Of a stretch of 6,323 nucleotides of DNA, positions 1-5,485 are shown piece after piece. This DNA comes from Anaerotignum sp. (lineage in GTDB: Bacteria > Bacillota > Clostridia > Lachnospirales > Anaerotignaceae), in contig JAFRZQ010000143.1 of NCBI GenBank assembly GCA_017442465.1, forward strand, positions 1 to 6,323, written 5' to 3'. How positions within the stretch are numbered: position 1 is the stretch's first letter; every line of letters begins with the position of its first letter. Position numbers and translations under genes: made by a program. The notes beneath the pieces were generated by a model. The model ran no database searches, was not told where the DNA came from, and worked only from the letters and a program-made list of their open reading frames with translations.

Positions 1-1
1 A

Positions 2-1132
2 ACAACATTCACAGCAAAGGTACTGGAATGCACAGAAGACAAAAAGAATTGGAAAGTGGTCCTGGACAGAACCCTGTTTTACCCTGAGGGCGGCGGCCAG
101 CCTGCCGATATGGGCACACTGGGCGGTGTAAAGGTGTTGGATGTCCATGAAAAGGATGATATTGTTACACATACAACAGATAAGCCTCTGGAAGTGGGTG
201 CAGAAGTGGAAGGTGAGATCGACTGGGAACGTCGTTTTGACCTGATGCAGAACCATTCCGGCGAACATATCCTCAGCGGCGTTATCTGTCAGAAATATGG
301 CTGTGATAACGTAGGTTTTCATATGGGCAAGGAAATGATCACCATCGACCTGAATACAAAAATTCCCGAAGAAGACCTGCCCTGGCTGGAAGAAAAGGCA
401 AACGAAGCCATCTGGAACAATGTTCCCGTTGGTATCAGATACCCTTCCAAAGAAGAACTGGATGCTTTGGATTACCGCAGCAAAAAAGAACTGGAAGGCC
501 AGGTGCGTATCGTAAACGTGGGCGACTATGACTGCTGCGCCTGCTGTGGTACTCATGTAAAACTGGCTGGTGAGATCGGCCTCATTAAAATTATCAGCTC
601 CCAGAATTACAAAGGCGGCACAAGACTGGAACTGCTTTCCGGCAAACGTGCTCTGCAGGACTATCGTAAGAAAAATGATGTCTCTGCTCAGGCAGGACAG
701 CTGCTTTCCGTACCTGCGGAAAAAGTGGATGGTGCAGTGAAAAATGTACTGTCTGAAAGAGATGAGCTGATCCAGACATTGAATCAGCTGAAATGGAAAT
801 ACTTCAATTTGAAGGCGGAACAGGTGGCAGAAGGCACAGAAAACATCCTGTTCTTTGGCGAAGGTCTGAACAGTAAGGATATGACACACTTTGCAGACCT
901 GCTGCTGAAAAAAGGTGCAAAGAGAACAGCTGTGTTCTCTCCTTCCGGCGATGGCTTTGCCTTCGTTCTCTTGAGCACAGAAAAAGACGGCAGAGATTTT
1001 ACAGATGCTATGAAAGAACCTTTTGCATGTAAAGGCGGTGGCAAGCCTGATGCGGTACAGGGCAGAGTGACTGGCGATAAAAAGGACATCAAGGCATTCT
1101 TTGAAGAAAAAGGCTTCTTAGTAGAAGAATAA
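2..1132 (+). CDS. alaX: Alanyl-tRNA editing protein, AlaX-L type (DHHA1 domain), 5' end outside window
   Basis: This is a trans-acting editing protein that hydrolyses mischarged Ser-tRNA(Ala) or Gly-tRNA(Ala) in the cytoplasm, related to the editing and C-terminal parts of alanyl-tRNA synthetase. The reading frame is open to the left edge, and residues encoded from position 2 (TTFTAKVLEC) fit the family N-terminus, so the GTG at 56 is not the start and probably only about ten residues are missing. 376 residues are visible. Seen in order: the YPEGGGQPAD segment (about 80-110); the zinc motif HxxxH (HSGEH, codons 254-268); the second zinc motif CxxxH (CCGTH, 542-556); a helical linker (about 690-840); and a C-terminal DHHA1 domain with its Gly-rich GGGKPDAVQG motif (from 1034). 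All four expected metal ligands are present, so the protein should be active. No aminoacylation domain is seen. A free-standing AlaX-L is favoured over the end of an AlaRS because the YPEGGGQPAD motif follows so closely on the N-terminus. The next gene starts 78 nt downstream, without a clear terminator between. Confidence 0.93.
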   Translation, partial: TTFTAKVLECTEDKKNWKVVLDRTLFYPEGGGQPADMGTLGGVKVLDVHEKDDIVTHTTDKPLEVGAEVEGEIDWERRFDLMQNHSGEHILSGVICQKYGCDNVGFHMGKEMITIDLNTKIPEEDLPWLEEKANEAIWNNVPVGIRYPSKEELDALDYRSKKELEGQVRIVNVGDYDCCACCGTHVKLAGEIGLIKIISSQNYKGGTRLELLSGKRALQDYRKKNDVSAQAGQLLSVPAEKVDGAVKNVLSERDELIQTLNQLKWKYFNLKAEQVAEGTENILFFGEGLNSKDMTHFADLLLKKGAKRTAVFSPSGDGFAFVLLSTEKDGRDFTDAMKEPFACKGGGKPDAVQGRVTGDKKDIKAFFEEKGFLVEE

Positions 1133-1156
1133 TCTTAGGAAACTTTTAAGAATTTA

Positions 1157-1186
1157 TTTACAATTACGAAAAAAATCTATGATATT
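1157..1186 (+). promoter_or_regulatory. Candidate sigma-A promoter for the pepP-DUF2161-yccF-sanA operon
   Basis: A TTTACA box lies at 1157-1162. Two overlapping -10 candidates follow: TATGAT at 1178-1183 (15-bp spacer) and GATATT at 1181-1186 (18-bp spacer). The region is very AT-rich and is the only gap before the four-gene run. Transcription would start near 1190, which makes the ATG at 1190 an unlikely translation start. The spacing is not ideal for either pair, so read-through from the alaX gene also remains possible. Confidence 0.4.
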
Positions 1187-1210
1187 TTCATGTTGAAAGG
1201 CAGAGTTAAG

Positions 1211-2461
1211 ATGAAAGAAGCATTTAAGAAAAACAGAGAAAAACTGCTGAACCGTATTGAGATGTTTTCTGTGGCGGTGATTTTTGCAGGAAAAGCACCC
1301 TATAAAAGAGGGGATGAACGATATCCCTTTTCTCCTGACCGCAATTTCTATTATCTGACGGGCATTGACAGGGAGGACTGCATCCTTTTTCTGGCGAAAA
1401 CCAGAACCGGCGTGCAGGAAACTCTCTATATCCCCAGAGATAACGGCGAAATGGCAAAATGGGTGGGCGCAAACATGACTGCGGCGGAGGCAACGGAAAT
1501 CAGCGGCATCGCAGATATTTCTGTTATCGATGCGTTTGAATCTGATTTTGCTTCCTACATGTTCAAAAATGGCATCAAAAAACTGTGGCTGGATCTGGAA
1601 AACAGAGAATGGAACGACGCAATGTCCCCTGCTCTGGAATTTGCCGAAAAGGCCCGCAGACAGATGCCCCATCTCATTATCGGCGACCTGTATCCTGATT
1701 TCAGCGAAATGCGTGTTATCAAGGAGGACTGGGAACTGGAACGGATGCGTAAGGCTATGGACATCACCCGTCTGGGTATTGAGGAAATGATGAAAGTTGC
1801 CAAACCCGGAGTGATGGAATACGAAGTGGAAGCGGCTTACGATTATGTTCTGAAAAAGAATGGTGTGAAGGACAGGGCTTTTGGCACCATCGCAGCCGGC
1901 GGTAAAAGAGGTACCATCCTGCATTATGATAAAAATGACCAGACGGTCAATGACGGAGAACTGATCCTGATCGATGCCGGCGCCCAGTGGGGCTGGTATG
2001 CAGGGGATATTTCCCGCACCTTCCCCGTTAGCGGCAAATTCACAGAAAGACAGAAACTGGTTTATAATATCGTTCTGGAAGGCCAGAGAAAAGTCATCGA
2101 AGCCATCAAGCCCGGTGTGCCCTTCAGCAGCCTGAATGAACTCCTGAAAGACTATTATTTCGATGCACTGAAAGAAATCGGTCTGGTGGAAACCAAGGAA
2201 GATGTGGCGAAATACTATTATCATGGGGTGAGCCACTATCTTGGTGCAGAAACCCATGATATCGGGAGATATATCGACCGTAATCTGCAGCCCGGCATGG
2301 TGCTGACGGTGGAACCGGGGCTTTATATCGAAGAATGGGAAATCGGCATCCGCATTGAGGATGATGTACTGGTAACGGAAGAAGGCAACGAAGTGATGAC
2401 TGCTGCCATGATCAAAACAGTGGAAGAGATCGAAGCCTTCATGGAGAAATACAATGACTGA
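1211..2461 (+). CDS. pepP: Xaa-Pro aminopeptidase (aminopeptidase P, M24B family)
   Basis: This cytoplasmic dinuclear-metal (usually Mn) exopeptidase removes the N-terminal residue from peptides with proline in second position, so it serves peptide turnover. An AMP_N domain fills roughly residues 1-150 (SPDRNFYYLTGI is typical), and a pita-bread M24 domain fills about 165-410. All five metal ligands are visible: D255 (LIDAG), D266 (GDISRTF), H342 (HGVSHYLG), E368 (TVEPGLY) and E383 (RIEDDVLV). H338 matches another conserved active-site histidine. The length of 416 aa fits the PepP class with an AMP_N domain. I chose the ATG at 1211 because AAAGG lies at 1196-1200, 10 nt upstream. The in-frame ATG at 1190 would add seven residues, has no ribosome binding site and sits at the predicted transcription start. 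The last 8 nt overlap the next gene. The symbol is by family resemblance; substrate range is not shown by sequence. Confidence 0.93.
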   Translation: MKEAFKKNREKLLNRIEMFSVAVIFAGKAPYKRGDERYPFSPDRNFYYLTGIDREDCILFLAKTRTGVQETLYIPRDNGEMAKWVGANMTAAEATEISGIADISVIDAFESDFASYMFKNGIKKLWLDLENREWNDAMSPALEFAEKARRQMPHLIIGDLYPDFSEMRVIKEDWELERMRKAMDITRLGIEEMMKVAKPGVMEYEVEAAYDYVLKKNGVKDRAFGTIAAGGKRGTILHYDKNDQTVNDGELILIDAGAQWGWYAGDISRTFPVSGKFTERQKLVYNIVLEGQRKVIEAIKPGVPFSSLNELLKDYYFDALKEIGLVETKEDVAKYYYHGVSHYLGAETHDIGRYIDRNLQPGMVLTVEPGLYIEEWEIGIRIEDDVLVTEEGNEVMTAAMIKTVEEIEAFMEKYND

Positions 2462-3155
2462 TTTTAAGGAAACAGATTTATATGAGCCTATCCGTGCTTT
2501 TCTGGAAGAAGAAGGCTATCAGGTGCAGGCAGAAGTGAAGGACTGCGATATTGCGGCCGTAAAAGACGGCCAACTGGTCATCGTGGAACTGAAAAAAGCC
2601 TTTAACCTGAAACTGGTCTATCAGGGGCTGGAACGCCAAAGCCTGACGGAGCAGGTCTTTGTGGCCATTCCCCGCCCGAAAAAAGGTCAGCGGGAAAAAG
2701 CATGGAAGGATATGCTGAAATTATTGAAACGACTGGAACTGGGGCTTCTGACCGTTGCGCTGGACAGCCCTTTGCATACAGTAGATGTAGTGTTGGAGCC
2801 TTCTGACAGCATTGCGTGGAAAAACCGCAAGAAACGGGAAAAAGTGCAGGCGGAACTGGAACAGCGTCAGGTGGATGGAAATGTGGGCGGCATGACCCGC
2901 AGAAAGATCATGACGGCTTTCCGTGAGAAGAGTATCCGGCTGGCGTGTATGCTGGAACGGGAAGGGCAGATATCCACAGCATCTCTTCGGGAAAGAGGGC
3001 TGGAAGACTACATTGGTATTTTTGTTAAGAACTATGATAAATGGTTCAAACGAGTAGAGAAGGGCGTTTATGCCCTTTCGGAAAAAGGGCGGGAAGCCCT
3101 TGAAAACGAGGATTATGCAAAAGCAGTTGCATTTTACAGAAATGAAAATGTTTGA
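2454..3155 (+). CDS. DUF2161 family protein, putative PD-(D/E)XK-type phosphodiesterase
   Basis: This protein of 233 aa is recognised as DUF2161, a family of unknown function predicted to have a PD-(D/E)XK nuclease-like fold. The N-terminal part carries the expected core: E11 in an early helix, D32 (CDIAAV), then E45-x-K47 (VELKKA) and Q57 in the following helix. A basic linker follows, then the family signature GGMTRRKIMTAFR (about 145-157). The C-terminal part (about 158-220) resembles a winged-helix module and ends in the motif WFKRVEKGVYALSEKG. The candidate catalytic residues are intact, so an active nuclease is possible, but no activity or substrate is established. GGAG at 2443-2446 lies 7 nt before the ATG, inside the end of pepP; the 8-nt overlap suggests translational coupling. 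No methyltransferase or restriction partner is nearby, so a classical restriction system is unlikely. Family assignment is from memory of the conserved pattern. Confidence 0.85.
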   Translation: MTDFKETDLYEPIRAFLEEEGYQVQAEVKDCDIAAVKDGQLVIVELKKAFNLKLVYQGLERQSLTEQVFVAIPRPKKGQREKAWKDMLKLLKRLELGLLTVALDSPLHTVDVVLEPSDSIAWKNRKKREKVQAELEQRQVDGNVGGMTRRKIMTAFREKSIRLACMLEREGQISTASLRERGLEDYIGIFVKNYDKWFKRVEKGVYALSEKGREALENEDYAKAVAFYRNENV

Positions 3156-3157
3156 TT

Positions 3158-3162
3158 GGAGG
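3158..3162 (+). promoter_or_regulatory. Ribosome binding site that fixes the yccF start
   Basis: GGAGG lies 7 nt before the ATG at 3170 and directly abuts the in-frame ATG at 3164. It therefore selects 3170, and rules out both the TTG at 3152 and the ATG at 3164. Confidence 0.8.
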
Positions 3163-3169
3163 AATGAAT

Positions 3170-3556
3170 ATGTCCGTATTTCAGGTTTTGGGCAATGTGC
3201 TTTGGATCATCTTTGGCGGACTGTTTTCTGCCATTGGGTGGTTTCTGGCAGGTATCATTTGCTATATTTCCATCATTGGTATCCCTGTGGGCAGACAGTG
3301 CTTCAAATTTGCGAAAATGGTGCTATGCCCCTTTGGTAAGGTCATCGATTACGGCAGCATGGGCAGCGGTTCTGTGATTTTGAATGTGATCTGGGTGCTG
3401 CTTTGCGGTCTGGAACTGGCGCTGTCCTCTGTGGTGATGGGCATCACCTGCTGTCTGACAGTGGTGGGGATTCCCTTTGGTATCCAGCATTTCAAGTTTG
3501 CCATGCTGGCACTGACACCCTTCGGCGCAAAGATCCGCAATAAGGAAATGGTATGA
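3170..3556 (+). CDS. yccF: YccF domain-containing membrane protein
   Basis: This is a small integral membrane protein of 128 aa in the YccF (DUF307) family, whose molecular function is not established. Two homologous halves are visible. Each begins with a hydrophobic N-V-x-W segment (N9-W12 and N72-W75), continues through a transmembrane stretch (about 9-36 and 70-99), and ends with G-I-P-x-G, then x-F-K-F-A and P-F-G (37-56 and 100-119). The matching halves indicate an old internal duplication, as in the family generally. The start at 3170 follows the GGAGG at 3158-3162; the protein then begins MSVFQVLGNVLW as expected. The gene lies 14 nt after the DUF2161 gene, and its stop overlaps the next start (ATGA at 3553-3556). 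Several cysteines (31, 44, 53, 79, 94, 95) lie in or near the membrane segments, without a recognisable metal or redox motif. Confidence 0.9.
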   Translation: MSVFQVLGNVLWIIFGGLFSAIGWFLAGIICYISIIGIPVGRQCFKFAKMVLCPFGKVIDYGSMGSGSVILNVIWVLLCGLELALSSVVMGITCCLTVVGIPFGIQHFKFAMLALTPFGAKIRNKEMV

Positions 3557-4227
3557 GAACGAAATATAAATGGCTGAAACGGGGCATTCTTGCCCTGTTT
3601 TGCCTTGGGATAACAGGAACTGCTGTGGTTTTTGGCCTGAGCAGCTATATAAAAAAGGAAACGGCTGAGAAGATCATTACAGCGGAAGAGGCGACAGATG
3701 CAGATTGTATCCTGGTGCTGGGCTGCGGCGTGAGAGAAGATGGCTCGCCCAGTCTGATGCTGAGAGACAGGCTGGAAAAAGGGATCGAATTATACGAAGC
3801 AGAAACGGCGCCTAAACTGCTGATGAGCGGTGACCATGGCAGAAAGAATTATGATGAAGTGAACCTGATGAAGGGATATGCCATGGAAAAAGGCGTTCCT
3901 TCGGAGGATATTTTCATGGACCATGCAGGTTTTTCCACCTATGACAGCATGTATCGGGCCAGGGATATTTTTTGTGCAGAGAAGGTGATCGTCGTTTCGC
4001 AGGAATATCACCTTTACCGGGCTCTGTATCTGGCGGAAAAGCTGGGGCTGGAAGCCTATGGAGTGCCGGCACAGGATGTGAATTACCGCGGGCAGGCCTA
4101 TCGGGAATTTCGCGAAATGCTGGCAAGAGCGAAGGATTTCTGTACAGCAGTGATCCAGCCTGAACCGAAATATCTGGGAGAGAAGATCCCTGTCAGTGGC
4201 AATGGTGATCTGACCAATGACAAATAA
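3553..4227 (+). CDS. sanA: SanA-type DUF218 (YdcF/SanA family) membrane-anchored protein
   Basis: This protein of 224 aa resembles E. coli SanA, an inner-membrane DUF218 protein whose loss alters envelope permeability to vancomycin at high temperature; the biochemical activity is unresolved. A short basic stretch (residues 2-10) precedes one membrane helix (about 11-31), so the rest should lie outside the membrane. The DUF218 core follows: VLGCGV (55-60), a conserved R-x-R-L helix (71-74), LLMSGDHG (89-96), YDEVNLM (100-106), a D-H-A-G-F-x-T-x-D-S segment, VIVVSQEYHLYRAL, and a SanA-like end PEPKYLGEKIPV. These last two elements favour SanA over shorter YdcF proteins. AAGGA at 3542-3546 lies 6 nt before the ATG. 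The 4-nt ATGA overlap with yccF suggests coupling of two membrane proteins. A Gram-positive host lacks the outer membrane of the E. coli context, so its role here is probably in peptidoglycan or envelope precursor metabolism; this is inference. Confidence 0.88.
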   Translation: MRTKYKWLKRGILALFCLGITGTAVVFGLSSYIKKETAEKIITAEEATDADCILVLGCGVREDGSPSLMLRDRLEKGIELYEAETAPKLLMSGDHGRKNYDEVNLMKGYAMEKGVPSEDIFMDHAGFSTYDSMYRARDIFCAEKVIVVSQEYHLYRALYLAEKLGLEAYGVPAQDVNYRGQAYREFREMLARAKDFCTAVIQPEPKYLGEKIPVSGNGDLTNDK

Positions 4228-4229
4228 AA

Positions 4230-4264
4230 AACCTCAACTCTAGTGAGTTGAGGTTGCTTTTTTT
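4230..4264 (+). terminator. Bidirectional rho-independent terminator between convergent genes
   Basis: A perfect 11-bp stem pairs AACCTCAACTC (4230-4240) with GAGTTGAGGTT (4245-4255) around a TAGT loop. It is followed by GC and seven T (4258-4264). On the other strand the stem is followed by an A-run turned T-run (complement of 4224-4230), so it should also stop transcription of the M23 gene. It begins 3 nt after the sanA-like stop and ends one base before the 3' end of the convergent gene. Confidence 0.95.
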
Positions 4265-4265
4265 G

Positions 4266-4979
4266 TTAAAGATAATCTCTGGGGTCCTGATGAACACCGT
4301 TCAGCATGATTTCATAATGCAGATGAATGCCGGTAGACCAGCCGGTATTGCCTGTTGTGGCAATGATATCGCCTTTTTTCACTGTGTCACCTGCGGATAC
4401 CATCAGTTCGTTGCAGTGGGCATACAGTGTTGTATAGCCATTGCCATGGTCGATGATGACCTGATAGCCATACTGTCTGTGATAATTTGCAGTCACAACA
4501 GTGCCGGATGCAGAAGCGTAAATAGGAATGATCTGGCTTCTTGTGGAAATGTCCATACCTTCGTGTTTTCTGCCGTCGCCGATGGAACGATCGCCGGTAG
4601 GGTTGAACTCAGTGGAAACGATTCTGCTTTCCAGGGGCCAGCCGCTGGGGATGTGGTTTTTATCATCCTGTGCAACGGTTACCTTATGGTCGATCACGGC
4701 AAAGGAAATATCTGCAGGATCAACCAGAGCATTGATCGTGATCTGGTCTTCAGGCAGGAGCGCTTTTTCATCATAATAAGTAGAAACCGTATCTGTGAAA
4801 GTAGCTTCTACTGTTCTTCTCTGGTTTACGGGAGCTGTTGTTTCCACAGGGGCAGCATAGGCAACGCCGCCTGCCAGAACAGCTGCAGCACAAAGGGCTA
4901 CAGTAAAACGCAGAGATTTTTTAGAAATATGAGAAGTCAGGATGTGTTTTTCCTGATTTGTATTCTGAATTTTATGCAT
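4266..4979 (-). CDS. Secreted M23 family (LytM-type) metallopeptidase
   Basis: This is a predicted zinc endopeptidase acting outside the membrane on peptidoglycan cross-links. Counting from the ATG at 4979 (237 aa): a basic stretch K20-K21, then a hydrophobic signal peptide core to an AYA site (cleavage after about A42); a non-conserved linker (about 45-110); and the M23 domain (about 115-237). The metal ligands H139 and D143 (HEGMD) and H221 of HLHYE are present, as are H187 (LYAHC) and H219, so the enzyme should be active rather than an EnvC-like degenerate activator. The long cytoplasmic stretch before the signal core (about 19 residues) is unusual. The GTG at 4994 would lengthen it by five residues but has no good ribosome site, whereas AAAGGTG at 4998-4992 precedes the ATG by 12 nt, which is long but workable. 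The start is therefore uncertain. A strong promoter lies upstream and a shared terminator downstream. No SH3, LysM or coiled-coil domain is seen. Confidence 0.92.
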   Translation of the reverse strand: MHKIQNTNQEKHILTSHISKKSLRFTVALCAAAVLAGGVAYAAPVETTAPVNQRRTVEATFTDTVSTYYDEKALLPEDQITINALVDPADISFAVIDHKVTVAQDDKNHIPSGWPLESRIVSTEFNPTGDRSIGDGRKHEGMDISTRSQIIPIYASASGTVVTANYHRQYGYQVIIDHGNGYTTLYAHCNELMVSAGDTVKKGDIIATTGNTGWSTGIHLHYEIMLNGVHQDPRDYL

Positions 4980-5021
4980 AAGTGGGGTTCGCACCTTTCT
5001 TATTTTATATATCCAGTGTGT

Positions 5022-5050
5022 ATTATAAACAGAAAATTCAAGTTTGTAAA
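5022..5050 (-). promoter_or_regulatory. Sigma-A-type promoter for the M23 peptidase gene
   Basis: On the minus strand TTTACA (5050-5045) is followed after exactly 17 bp by a perfect TATAAT (5027-5022). Transcription would begin near 5015, giving a short leader of about 20 to 36 nt before the GTG at 4994 or the ATG at 4979. The DNA upstream (5051-5100) is extremely AT-rich and could act as an UP element. Confidence 0.75.
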
Positions 5051-5079
5051 TAGAAATTTCAAATATTTTATAAATTTTG

Positions 5080-5092
5080 TAACAATTCGTTA
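5080..5092. repeat. Imperfect inverted repeat between the divergent promoters
   Basis: TAACAATTCGTTA has outer arms TAAC and GTTA around five bases and lies between the two divergent -35 boxes. A near copy, TAACAATTTGTAA (11 of 13 identical), lies at 5452-5464 before the next gene. Position suggests a possible operator, but the sequence is AT-rich and a chance match is quite possible. Confidence 0.25.
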
Positions 5093-5105
5093 ATAATTAG
5101 CGGAG

Positions 5106-5135
5106 TAGACTTTATATAGTGGGTTGTGGTACAAT
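5106..5135 (+). promoter_or_regulatory. Extended -10 promoter for the basic small protein and membrane protein pair
   Basis: TAGACT (5106-5111) and TACAAT (5130-5135) are separated by 18 bp. A TG at 5127-5128 one base before the -10 makes it an extended -10 promoter. Predicted transcription starts near 5142, so the ATG at 5144 would have almost no leader and is not the start codon. It is divergent from the M23 promoter, with about 55 bp between the two -35 boxes. Confidence 0.65.
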
Positions 5136-5173
5136 ATTAAAGTATGAAAATACGTAAGGAAGGGGGCTTTTTC

Positions 5174-5446
5174 ATGGATCCGAAGGTGAAAACAGGTATC
5201 GGCGCAGCGCAAAAAGGGCTGAAAGTGGTCAAAGTGGGTAAAAAAGCGCTGAGCATGAAGAAAAAACTGCCCGGTGAAAAGAAAAAAGCAGCACAGAAGG
5301 CTGCAGAAAAAGTAGCGAAAAAAGCGGCAAAAATCGCCGTAAAAACAGAAAAGAAGCAATTTCGAAAAGAAAGAAACAAAAAAGCTGTAAAGAATGGCAA
5401 GGGCATTGGGCGTGTGGCTTTGGCAGTCTGGGACAGATTTTTTTAA
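5174..5446 (+). CDS. Small highly basic Lys/Ala-rich protein of unknown function
   Basis: This is a protein of 90 aa that I do not recognise. It holds 26 Lys and 4 Arg against 6 acidic residues, a net charge near +24, and 14 Ala. The centre (about 36-61) is built of AAxK-like steps (for example KAAEKVAKKAAK) that would form a charged helix, somewhat like the tails of histone H1-like bacterial proteins. The C-terminus (about 79-90) is by contrast hydrophobic, with IGRVALAVWDRFF from residue 78. There is no signal peptide or transmembrane helix. The start at 5174 is chosen because the purine-rich AAGGAAGGGGG (5156-5166) lies 7 nt upstream; the in-frame ATG at 5144 has no such site and sits at the predicted transcription start. 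It could bind nucleic acid, ribosomes, an acidic membrane surface or the acidic protein encoded next door; none is shown. The good ribosome site and promoter make it likely a real gene. Confidence 0.8.
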   Translation: MDPKVKTGIGAAQKGLKVVKVGKKALSMKKKLPGEKKKAAQKAAEKVAKKAAKIAVKTEKKQFRKERNKKAVKNGKGIGRVALAVWDRFF

Positions 5447-5469
5447 TTATTTAACAATTTGTAATCATT

Positions 5470-5477
5470 GGAGGAGG
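5470..5477 (+). promoter_or_regulatory. Strong ribosome binding site of the membrane protein gene
   Basis: GGAGGAGG lies 8 nt before the ATG at 5486. It fixes the start of a frame that stays open to the window edge. No terminator hairpin lies between this site and the preceding stop at 5446, so the two genes are probably co-transcribed. Confidence 0.85.
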
Positions 5478-5485
5478 ACGCCGAA

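Noticed and set aside
1133..1151. Possible terminator after the alaX gene (TCTTA ... TAAGA)
   Set aside because: Only a 5-bp AT-rich stem with a 9-base loop and no T-run after it, so too weak to call.
1154..2257. Long minus-strand frame of 367 codons opposite pepP
   Set aside because: It lies antisense to a gene with all catalytic motifs intact, has no ribosome site or recognisable domain, and its Phe/His-rich composition is typical of a mirrored coding frame.
2454..3155. Restriction-modification or defence system around the PD-(D/E)XK-like gene
   Set aside because: No methyltransferase, helicase, ATPase or toxin-antitoxin partner is encoded nearby; the neighbours are a peptidase and envelope proteins.
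3070..3339. Plus-strand frame of 89 codons overlapping the DUF2161 gene end and yccF
   Set aside because: It is out of frame with both real genes, has no ribosome site and no recognisable domain.
4248..5093. Plus-strand frame of 281 codons opposite the M23 peptidase
   Set aside because: It is antisense to a peptidase with intact zinc ligands and crosses both the terminator and the promoter region, so it is a shadow frame.
5144..5173. Upstream ATG as the start of the basic protein
   Set aside because: It coincides with the predicted transcription start and has no ribosome site, while the ATG at 5174 has a strong purine-rich site 7 nt upstream.
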